DNA of 64,000 bases from Verrucomicrobiia bacterium (GTDB lineage: Bacteria > Verrucomicrobiota > Verrucomicrobiia > Limisphaerales > DASXHY01): the NCBI GenBank assembly GCA_035629175.1, contig DASPIL010000067.1, forward strand, positions 62,001 through 126,000. Reading direction: 5' to 3'. The notes beneath the pieces are model-generated. The model was not told where the DNA came from. It was given only the letters and a program-made list of their open reading frames with translations, and ran no database searches. The translations under genes were made by a program, and so were the position numbers. Positions 23,113-28,849 of this stretch are shown here, piece after piece (positions within the stretch are counted from its first letter, which is position 1; every line of letters starts with the position of its first letter).

Positions 23113-23346
23113 TTATTGTCCCGGCGAAGGACGCGCAGGCCTGCCCTGGCCGCGTTTATTTCGCCGCGGGACGTTCCAGAGCCGGGATCCGCACCAAGGA
23201 CAACGGCGGGGAGCCCCAGCGTCGCCCCGGAACGAATGTCGGCCCATCCACAAGTAGTTGCAGCGCAAGCAGTGGTGATAGGTCCGCCGTCTGTTGGAGG
23301 TTTCCGGAAACCATTCCGGTGCTGCAAACGGAGCTATGTGCTTCAA
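23113..23346 (-). CDS. Zinc-ribbon protein, 77 aa
   Basis: TTG 23346 overlaps the preceding TGA as TTGA, in line with the coupling elsewhere in the train, so this non-ATG start is preferred. The protein has a CLRCNYLWMGR pair and a CPWCGSRLWNVPRR pair, the layout of a small zinc ribbon with aromatic and basic ends, typical of the short nucleic-acid-binding proteins of phages. The C-terminus is basic. Confidence 0.6.
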   Translation of the reverse strand: MKHIAPFAAPEWFPETSNRRRTYHHCLRCNYLWMGRHSFRGDAGAPRRCPWCGSRLWNVPRRNKRGQGRPARPSPGQ

Positions 23347-23612
23347 TGCTCGCCTCCGGTGGGATTCTGAAGCTGCTGCTTGAACCGTCGTCGGAAATCC
23401 GCTGCTTCGTAGCCGTTCATCGGGGCGAGTTGCAGGACTTTCATGAGCGCTGGCAGCAACAGGCAAAGAGCTTCGTGATCATCGCGATCGCGACAAAGCT
23501 TCGCCTGGTCATCCAGGAAGCGGATCGCTTCAGCCGGATCAATCCGATCGCCACCATCCTGGCAGCTGATGGCGATCGGGAATCCGTGGTCATAAGCGGG
23601 CTGCGACTTCAT
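23343..23612 (-). CDS. Hypothetical protein, 89 aa
   Basis: ATG 23612 overlaps the previous stop as ATGA. The translation is mainly helical (PAEAIRFLDDQAKLCRDRDD, then EALCLLLPALMKVLQLAPMN). No family is recognised. It belongs to the early block between the initiator and the packaging genes. Confidence 0.5.
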   Translation of the reverse strand: MKSQPAYDHGFPIAISCQDGGDRIDPAEAIRFLDDQAKLCRDRDDHEALCLLLPALMKVLQLAPMNGYEAADFRRRFKQQLQNPTGGEH

Positions 23613-23809
23613 GCGACCGTGACGGGCATGTCTGGAACCGAGACCTTTACGTCGGTTCCGCCGGCTCCCGCGGAATAGGAGCTCATCAACTGCATCGTGA
23701 ATATCGTCAGCTCCAAGGCGAAGAATTTAGTATCCGCACCGGGCGCGAAAACGATGCCATCTGGCAGGGTAATTGAAACGGTGAATTCAAGCTTGTTGGG
23801 GGTGCTCAT
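23609..23809 (-). CDS. Hypothetical beta-rich protein, 66 aa
   Basis: ATG 23809 (MSTPNKLEFTVSITLPDG) is taken, with GTG 23836 as an alternative. The sequence alternates strands (KLEFTVSITLPDGIVFAPG, then GTDVKVSVPDMPVTVA). No family is recognised. Confidence 0.45.
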   Translation of the reverse strand: MSTPNKLEFTVSITLPDGIVFAPGADTKFFALELTIFTMQLMSSYSAGAGGTDVKVSVPDMPVTVA

Positions 23810-23855
23810 TTTGCGTTGGGTTCTTTTCGCTGACACACAAATAAGATTACGGATT

Positions 23856-24086
23856 TCATCGTGACTCCTCCGCTACGACCACACGCGCCAATCTCACCTC
23901 ACGGCGGCGTAGGTGTTTCTCCGCTGTTTTCGGATCAATCCAGACAGCCCTATATTTTCCCTTCGCTTCCGTCCTGGTGCGGCTCAGTGTTGTCCAGTTG
24001 ATCCAAGTTGACCGCTTTTGCACCACAACCACAGCCCACATGTGGATGGGTTTCGGTAACCGTTTAGGCGCATCGGTCTTGCTCAT
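23856..24086 (-). CDS. Basic hypothetical protein, 76 aa
   Basis: The start overlaps the preceding stop as ATGA. The protein is basic and contains beta-type segments (IHMWAVVVVQKRSTWINW, then KGKYRAVWIDPKTAEKHLRR). No family is recognised. The fold could be a small nucleic-acid-binding module. Confidence 0.5.
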   Translation of the reverse strand: MSKTDAPKRLPKPIHMWAVVVVQKRSTWINWTTLSRTRTEAKGKYRAVWIDPKTAEKHLRRREVRLARVVVAEESR

Positions 24087-24295
24087 CGGATTCGCTCCTT
24101 CAGGACAGGCTCACTCAGAAATTCGAATTTTTTCCAAACGAGGCTGAGTGCTGCTGTCATGCGTTCCTTGGCTTGGTCGGCTGTCTTTGCCGGTGATTCG
24201 ATCGTGCGGCGCATGGATACGGTTCCCTGTCGCACTTCCACCCGTGCGCACCAGTACGGTTCGATGTCGATCGAGAGGTCGATTTCGTTGTTCAT
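24083..24295 (-). CDS. Hypothetical protein, 70 aa
   Basis: ATG 24295 overlaps the previous stop as ATGA and excludes the longer frame to 24349. The translation has an acidic beta start (NNEIDLSIDIEPYWCARVEV) and a helical end (TADQAKERMTAALSLVWKKFEF). No family is recognised. Confidence 0.5.
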   Translation of the reverse strand: MNNEIDLSIDIEPYWCARVEVRQGTVSMRRTIESPAKTADQAKERMTAALSLVWKKFEFLSEPVLKERIR

Positions 24296-24588
24296 CGGAT
24301 TCTCAAGAAGTGCTTCGCGTCTTTCTCCGATCGCAGGAAAAGCTCGCAATCGATCAGCCGGTAAGCGTTGTTGTTGAAGTGGAGAAAATAACCGTCTTCC
24401 TGGAGCGCCATCGATCGCCCTGGCGTGAAATAATCGAGCTTGAAAAACTGGGGCTTGGATTCCGGATCCGTGGGATCCGTCAGACCCTGATGATAGTATT
24501 TCGAGGATTTCTTAATCCGGACGAAAATTTGAATCTTCCGGATCGCTGGAATTTCCTCCAACTCTGGCTTTGCGATCAATTCGCTCAT
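24292..24588 (-). CDS. Hypothetical protein, 98 aa
   Basis: ATG 24588 overlaps the previous stop as ATGA. The sequence is rich in aromatic and charged residues (KIQIFVRIKKSSKYYHQG, then GYFLHFNNNAYRLIDCELF). No domain is recognised. It lies two genes after the replication initiator. Confidence 0.5.
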   Translation of the reverse strand: MSELIAKPELEEIPAIRKIQIFVRIKKSSKYYHQGLTDPTDPESKPQFFKLDYFTPGRSMALQEDGYFLHFNNNAYRLIDCELFLRSEKDAKHFLRIR

Positions 24589-24878
24589 GCTGCTTCCTTT
24601 CCGTCGTTGAAGTCCGCCGGCTGGATCACTTTTCCGTCATCGATGAGGCCGGTCCAGATCGGCGGGTTCCATTCGATGTAGGCCGATCCGCAGCGATCGC
24701 ACGTGGCCGGCTGGCCCTGGTCGCTTTCGATCCGCTCGCAGGTTCCTTCGTGCGCTCGGCAATACCAGAAACCATTGGTGAAAATTTCATGGAGCCTGGC
24801 TTTGACTTCCCGGAGTGCCTGTTCATCACGGCATCGTTTGCGCGTTGCTGCTGGCAGGACGCTTGTGTACGTTTTCAT
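24585..24878 (-). CDS. Putative zinc-binding protein, about 97 aa
   Basis: Four cysteines and one histidine are arranged as CRAHEGTC and CDRCGSAYIEW, a likely zinc site. ATG 24878 (MKTYTSVLPAATRKRC) is preferred because the longer frame from ATG 24938, although it overlaps the initiator stop as ATGA, runs its first 20 codons through a GC-rich hairpin. The longer start cannot be excluded. The function is unknown. Confidence 0.5.
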   Translation of the reverse strand: MKTYTSVLPAATRKRCRDEQALREVKARLHEIFTNGFWYCRAHEGTCERIESDQGQPATCDRCGSAYIEWNPPIWTGLIDDGKVIQPADFNDGKEAA

Positions 24879-24898
24879 CAGTGTTCCGATCGTTCTGA

Positions 24899-24929
24899 GC
24901 CCCGGCCTGGCAGCCGGGGCGTTTTGTTT
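24899..24929 (+). terminator. GC-rich hairpin just after the initiator gene
   Basis: GCCCCGGC (24899-24906) pairs perfectly with GCCGGGGC (24913-24920) across a six-base loop. On the + strand it is followed by GTTTTGTTT, so it has terminator shape in that direction. On the - strand, the direction of the genes, there is no T tract. It may act there as an attenuating or mRNA-processing structure between the replication gene and the rest of the train. Confidence 0.4.
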
Positions 24930-24934
24930 ATGGT

Positions 24935-26074
24935 TCATGCGAGTTCACCGACACGACGCAACGCCTCTCGCTGGGCGTTGGTCAAATGGTTGGTTTTTCC
25001 GGAGCTGACGAGGTAGCGAGCTCCTTCCAGGATCTCTTCCTCCGTTGGCTGGCGTTCCTGGATGGCTCTGGCTGCCGATCGGGCTGGGCCTGCTTTGGGT
25101 TTGGCAGGCTGATCCTGGACTGGGCCGCCTACCAGGGCGTCTCGGACCGCCTGCAGGCGTCTTTTCCATTCGAAGCGGGCTTCCTCGCTCTGTGCGCGTT
25201 CCAGCTTGGCCTTCAGATCCTTCTCGGTGCGCAGGATTTTGCTGCGAAATTCCCCTTCCAGGCTTTTTACGAAGCTTTGAAACTGCAAATCCTGGGGGGA
25301 GGGCGCCCCCTTTACTCCTTCAGGGACTGAATCTCTTAACTGAGACTCTATATGTCGGACGCCTGCGTCCTCCCTCAGCGGACAATTTTGACCGCTGTCA
25401 GCGGACAATTTTGACCGCTGTGAGAGGACGTAGGCGTCCTCTGTGAGCGGACAATTTTGACCGCTGCCAGAGGACGCTAGTGTCCGGTGTGAGCGGTCAG
25501 ATTTGTCCGCTGAGACCGGACTTTCCTGTCCTCTGGCAGGCGTATTTTCGAACAAATTGAAGGAAATCTGGTTTCCGAACTGGTCCAGGAGCCGGGACCC
25601 CATCCGGCGCTGGTGTCCGGTAGCCTCTTTTCCGGTCTTGGCAAATCCGTGATCGAATCTGCGCTTTCCATTCCCCCAAAGTCCTTCCCCAGGCATGTCT
25701 TGTTCGACCTGGCGTTTCGGTTGGAGCTTTGAAATGTGATAGCAGCGAATCGGCTTGGTGTTCTGTCGGCCGATTAGAGTCGTCCAAACGTAATTCGCCC
25801 GGATCAATTCATCCGTGCGTCTTCGAACTGATCGCTCGTCGCAATGGATCATCGATCCGAGCTTTTGCTGTGAGATGATGATCTGTCCTCGCTGGCCGTT
25901 GTTGAGAAACGGATTCAGTGCCAGGTCGAGCAGCCGGACAAACAAGCGCACAGCTCCATCGCTTATGGTTGGATCGTCGCAAACTTCCTCGCGTGCTCGG
26001 ATCGCGAGCAACTGGTTTGGATCCTCTTTGCGTTCGAGTTTGAAAACGCCGGCATCGCTTGTTCCGTCACTCAC
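24935..26074 (-). CDS. Replication initiator with internal origin iterons
   Basis: The N-terminal 120 residues form a winged-helix-like domain (ISDGAVRLFVRLLDLALN, then GQIIISQQKLGSMIHCDERSVRRRTDELIRANYV), as in initiators of plasmids and phages. The middle, about residues 190-245, is a poorly ordered segment encoded by eight 23-bp palindromic iterons. The C-terminal 120 residues form a long charged helix region. GTG 26074 overlaps the preceding stop as GTGA. An initiator gene that carries its own binding sites resembles lambda O in logic. No rolling-circle Rep motifs are seen, so theta-type initiation is more likely than the PM2 P12 mechanism. Confidence 0.65.
   Translation of the reverse strand: MSDGTSDAGVFKLERKEDPNQLLAIRAREEVCDDPTISDGAVRLFVRLLDLALNPFLNNGQRGQIIISQQKLGSMIHCDERSVRRRTDELIRANYVWTTLIGRQNTKPIRCYHISKLQPKRQVEQDMPGEGLWGNGKRRFDHGFAKTGKEATGHQRRMGSRLLDQFGNQISFNLFENTPARGQESPVSADKSDRSHRTLASSGSGQNCPLTEDAYVLSQRSKLSADSGQNCPLREDAGVRHIESQLRDSVPEGVKGAPSPQDLQFQSFVKSLEGEFRSKILRTEKDLKAKLERAQSEEARFEWKRRLQAVRDALVGGPVQDQPAKPKAGPARSAARAIQERQPTEEEILEGARYLVSSGKTNHLTNAQREALRRVGELA
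25354..25535. repeat. Eight palindromic iterons with an exact 23-bp period, probable origin
   Basis: Units begin at 25354, 25377, 25400, 25423, 25446, 25469, 25492 and 25515. The strongest form, AGCGGACAATTTTGACCGCT, occurs three times unchanged (25377, 25400, 25446) and once as the inverted variant AGCGGTCAGATTTGTCCGCT (25492). Other units keep the GGAC...GTCC arms with a different core (AGAGGACGTAGGCGTCCTCT at 25423). The 23-bp spacing is about two helical turns and is not a multiple of three, so it is not driven by codon repetition. The array lies inside the initiator gene. Confidence 0.85.
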
Positions 26075-26340
26075 CGTTTACCTCCTTTGCGCGAATCTCT
26101 CAGTTGCGTGACAGGCTGTCGCGTTTGAGCGCGGCGCCGCACGTCGCGCAGTTCGGCCATGGAAACAATTTTCAATCCGAGCTTTGCGAGAATGCGATCG
26201 GCTGCGTCATCTGGATATTGCTGCGGACGTTGACGCATTCCCACGGGCTGAATCTCACACGGTTTAAAGTACCGGCGGAGTTGTCGTTTGCTGACGGGCT
26301 TTCGCTCCGTCACCCTCTCGAAGATTTGTTGAAAGGTCAT
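26071..26340 (-). CDS. Small HTH protein, first gene of the - strand train
   Basis: The 89-residue protein has two basic helical blocks (FQQIFERVTERKPVSKRQLRRYF, then PDDAADRILAKLGLKIVSMAELRDVRRR) of the kind found in AlpA/MerR-like phage regulators. ATG 26340 stands only two bases from the nearer operator-like repeat, leaving no room for a usual ribosome-binding site, so the message may be leaderless. TTG 26385 is the alternative. It may regulate or assist the initiator encoded next. Confidence 0.5.
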   Translation of the reverse strand: MTFQQIFERVTERKPVSKRQLRRYFKPCEIQPVGMRQRPQQYPDDAADRILAKLGLKIVSMAELRDVRRRAQTRQPVTQLRDSRKGGKR

Positions 26341-26414
26341 ACAATGACACTTAGTGACATGACTAGCGATTGCAGTCAATGACAAATAGTGACACTCCGA
26401 CTTAACCTCCGCGA
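26341..26414. promoter_or_regulatory. Divergent control region with two 17-bp operator-like repeats
   Basis: The stretch between the - strand train and the + strand regulator has two direct repeats of AATGACAnnTAGTGACA, at 26343-26359 and 26378-26394, 35 bp apart. Inside each repeat TGACA occurs twice at 10-bp spacing, a layout suited to ribbon-helix-helix dimers bound one helical turn apart. TTGACT on the - strand between the repeats could be a -35 element for the train, but no good -10 was found. Confidence 0.6.
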
Positions 26415-26669
26415 ATGACGAAAGACGGCACGAAGCCGAAGCAGGTCCGAGTTTATCTAAATGCGGAGAACGAAAGCTTGCTTCGCGAGCTCTCAGCGCA
26501 CGTTTCCGAATTGTCCGAATCTCAAATCGTGACTGTTCTGATCACAGCCGCATTAAGGGCGTGCGTTGCTTCCGGAAATAGGATCCCGCTCCCGTTGAAG
26601 TTCACGGTGTCGGAAGGCCTAGAAGACTATCGAACACCCGAAAAGGGCGTTCCGAAAGCGAGGCGATGA
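26415..26669 (+). CDS. Ribbon-helix-helix (Arc/CopG-type) transcriptional regulator
   Basis: The 84-residue protein has the RHH pattern: a short strand (KQVRVYLNAENESLLREL) followed by two helices (SHVSELSESQIVTVLITAALRACV-type). It is transcribed away from the replication and structural train across a region with paired operator-like repeats. This is the position of the lysogeny repressor in simple temperate phages, and autorepression plus repression of the train is likely. Confidence 0.65.
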   Translation: MTKDGTKPKQVRVYLNAENESLLRELSAHVSELSESQIVTVLITAALRACVASGNRIPLPLKFTVSEGLEDYRTPEKGVPKARR

Positions 26670-27778
26670 TGAACGAACCGGAGCAAACGGCGTCGATGCA
26701 ACACCAGCCGGAACTTAATCTGAACCCAAGGTCATCGCCCGCCAAACGCGCTAGGCCACTGCTATGGATAATCGGATCTTTTATCATTGCGGTGGCTTTA
26801 TTGCTGATCTGTTACCCCTCTTTTCCCTTAGCCCAGTCGCTTCTTGCTGTGATCATTGGCTATGTTGGAATCCACATGTCAGCTCATCCGATTTCGCCGG
26901 ATGATCTGCCGTCCAAAGCCACCAACTACAAGCTGATGTTTGGTGTTCTAAGTGTGGGAGTCATTCTCCTCACTTGGTTTCAAGACAACAGCGCAAGGAC
27001 GTCTGCAGCACGGGAAAAGAGTGAAGCGGATGAACGGTTCGAGCGACTGAACGGCAAGTTCCAAGAGGTTCAGCAGACGCAAATAGCAGCGCTTGCAGAG
27101 GCAAGGACGCTTACAGAAACCATCTCGACCAATACCGCAATCAAGCCCGAAGTTCGGGAACGTGTGATCGCAAATGCACGGCAATTCGAGCAGATAGATA
27201 CTCAACTCGATTCCGCAGCATGGGAGGAGAGTTTAAACACCAGGATCCGGCGAAGGAGAGCATTGCAGGCGATCGAGAATGAGAAGCGCGCTCGCGAACT
27301 CGAAGCGAAGGACGTGGTTGAACAAACCGAATATGATGGAAATCATTTTTACTACGATTTCACGGTGCGACGCTTGATGGCTTTTTTAGAAAAGGAAGCC
27401 GCTTCTCGAAATGACCAAGCCGACTCGAACTTTCGAGAGGTGCCCCGTGAGCTTGGCCGACACATCGGCAGGACGAACATCGCTGTAATTCGGTTCCGTG
27501 CGAACACGAACTACGTTTTCAACGTGGAACTGGAAAGTCGAGAGGGGCAATTCGGGCGACGAGCAATGGTCGTAGAATGCAAAGGGGGAGACGTGACTTT
27601 ATGGCCTTCGGTGGGACCGAACAATCGTCCCAACATGATCACCACCCGTGCCCGGTTGCGAATTTCTGGTGAGGAGTTCAACGACTCAATTCCATTGGAG
27701 AACTATAAAGACGCGATCGAGGGTGCTCTGGGATTGTTGATAGCGGAGCAACGGAAAGCATTTCGGCCCCACGAGTGA
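26666..27778 (+). CDS. Membrane and coiled-coil protein of unknown function, possible cargo
   Basis: Three hydrophobic helices lie near the N-terminus (LLWIIGSFIIAVALLLICY, SLLAVIIGYVGIHM and LMFGVLSVGVILLTWF). A long charged coiled-coil region follows, about residues 105-235, and then a soluble C-terminal domain with beta-type segments (NIAVIRFRANTNYVFNVELE). The start overlaps the regulator gene by four bases, so it is read with it and would be expressed in the lysogen. No family is recognised. Virus exclusion or another host-benefit role is a guess from position. Confidence 0.6.
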   Translation: MMNEPEQTASMQHQPELNLNPRSSPAKRARPLLWIIGSFIIAVALLLICYPSFPLAQSLLAVIIGYVGIHMSAHPISPDDLPSKATNYKLMFGVLSVGVILLTWFQDNSARTSAAREKSEADERFERLNGKFQEVQQTQIAALAEARTLTETISTNTAIKPEVRERVIANARQFEQIDTQLDSAAWEESLNTRIRRRRALQAIENEKRARELEAKDVVEQTEYDGNHFYYDFTVRRLMAFLEKEAASRNDQADSNFREVPRELGRHIGRTNIAVIRFRANTNYVFNVELESREGQFGRRAMVVECKGGDVTLWPSVGPNNRPNMITTRARLRISGEEFNDSIPLENYKDAIEGALGLLIAEQRKAFRPHE

Positions 27779-28137
27779 CTTGGAAGAATATTATGGAAAG
27801 GTACAGCCCGAAAGCGATAGAAGCTCAGATTGCGATGCCCGAACTCCTTTCAGGAGCCGCCACGTTTCGAGCGATGAAAGATGCGCTGGAAAAGCTTGTG
27901 CAGTCGGCTCCCGAATCTCACGACGTTTTGATCGTCGCGTTCGGCGTCAGAGTCAACCAGGTCCGCTTCATCGAGCCGCACACCTTTGAGTTCATCGGAT
28001 CCACTCTTGAGGAGGACAACCCGACCGCGGTTGTTTGTCACTACTCCCAAGTCATCGCCCGCGTCGTCTTTCTCCCAAAACGGACGGCCGCTCCCAGGAT
28101 CATTACTGGCTTCGCCAGTGTCCGTTCTCCAGAGTGA
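27775..28137 (+). CDS. Hypothetical protein, 120 aa, last gene of the provirus
   Basis: GTG 27775 overlaps the preceding stop as GTGA. ATG 27793 is an alternative. The protein is helical at first (MPELLSGAATFRAMKDALEKL) and then strand-rich (DVLIVAFGVRVNQVRFIEPHTFEFIG). No family is recognised. Together with the membrane protein it forms a two-gene + strand unit downstream of the regulator, 68 bases from the right att copy. Confidence 0.55.
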   Translation: MTWKNIMERYSPKAIEAQIAMPELLSGAATFRAMKDALEKLVQSAPESHDVLIVAFGVRVNQVRFIEPHTFEFIGSTLEEDNPTAVVCHYSQVIARVVFLPKRTAAPRIITGFASVRSPE

Positions 28138-28205
28138 TCGGAGCGATTTTACGCCCCGATCTTACCCTAAAACCGTGTGTCGAACGACGGCAAAAAATGC
28201 CCCCC

Positions 28206-28228
28206 TTCAAGTCCTGTCGCGGGCACCA
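28206..28228 (+). repeat. att site: tRNA 3'-end fragment, second copy
   Basis: The 23 bases are identical to those at 12826-12848. Here the identity stops at the T loop: CCCCC replaces the ACAGG strand of the T stem, so only the 3' tRNA remnant is present. This is the expected distal junction after integration into a tRNA 3' end. Confidence 0.85.
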
Positions 28229-28405
28229 TCCTCAACAATTTTCAAGCTCGCTCTTAAAGTTTCAGGCATTGAGTTGCTTGAATGGAGGGACACCGGGAAT
28301 GTCCATGTATCAGACGCAGGTCCGACGGAGTGTGGTGAGTTTTGGGACGAAGAGACGACAACCGGTGGTGGATTGCCACGCGTTAAAGAAACGCCCGTTG
28401 CTTTA

Positions 28406-28645
28406 TCAGCGTGCGAAACTCGCTTTGGCGGAAACGTGTTCCTGCTGGATGAATGGATTCTCCGCGGAAGGTCGATGGTTCTTGCATCCCTGGAAAAGCA
28501 AAGCGAGGCATAACGTGACCAGGGTTCCGACAACTGCATACACAGATACCTTCACTTTTTCCCGATTCGTGTTCGGAGAGGTTTGCGTTGATGCAGTCTG
28601 CTCAGTCGGTGCTGCGAAAGGATTGGTGCCCATAGGTTCTTTCAT
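28406..28645 (-). pseudogene. Possible remnant of a host membrane/lipoprotein gene next to the att site
   Basis: A 79-residue frame has a soluble start (GTNPFAAPTEQTASTQTSPN), a hydrophobic segment ending in a lipobox-like LLFQGC (VSVYAVVGTLVTLCLALLFQGC) and then stops early. Another - strand frame continues with Pro/Ser-rich sequence up to the att copy, so a frameshifted or truncated gene is possible. It is the first host sequence right of the provirus. It could equally be a complete small protein. Confidence 0.35.
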
Positions 28646-28849
28646 GTCGGTCGGCCGAAGCCCATCTCTCCTTTAGCAGTGAAAGTGCCATCCACGCTGC
28701 CGGTTCAAGGTGCGCTGGGGTGCGGCGCCGTCCCCGGGGTCGCAATCAAGCGAGAATATCGAAGGTGTGTGCAGCCGTTCTACGCTCGCGCGCCCGTTGA
28801 GGAATTAGCCACCGCGAGGCGGGAATACGAATCCGGCCGTGTGCCCGCT

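Larger units (their letters stand above)
12826..28228. mobile_element. Tailless double-jelly-roll-type provirus, 15.4 kb
   Basis: The element is bounded by the 23-bp tRNA-derived direct repeat. It holds an integrase just inside the left copy and a divergent ribbon-helix-helix regulator with two further genes near the right copy. Between them lies a 12.5-kb - strand gene train. The train contains a replication initiator with internal iterons, an FtsK/HerA-type packaging ATPase, a 287-residue beta-rich candidate capsid protein, at least six tiny one-helix membrane proteins, two large secreted spike-like proteins and holin-like proteins. No terminase, portal or tail gene is present. This gene set and size match PM2-like membrane-containing viruses. 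All genes look intact apart from one with an odd start. Confidence 0.75.

Noticed and set aside
25354-25535. CRISPR array
   Set aside because: The period is 23 bp with no unique spacers and units are palindromic, so iterons explain it better.
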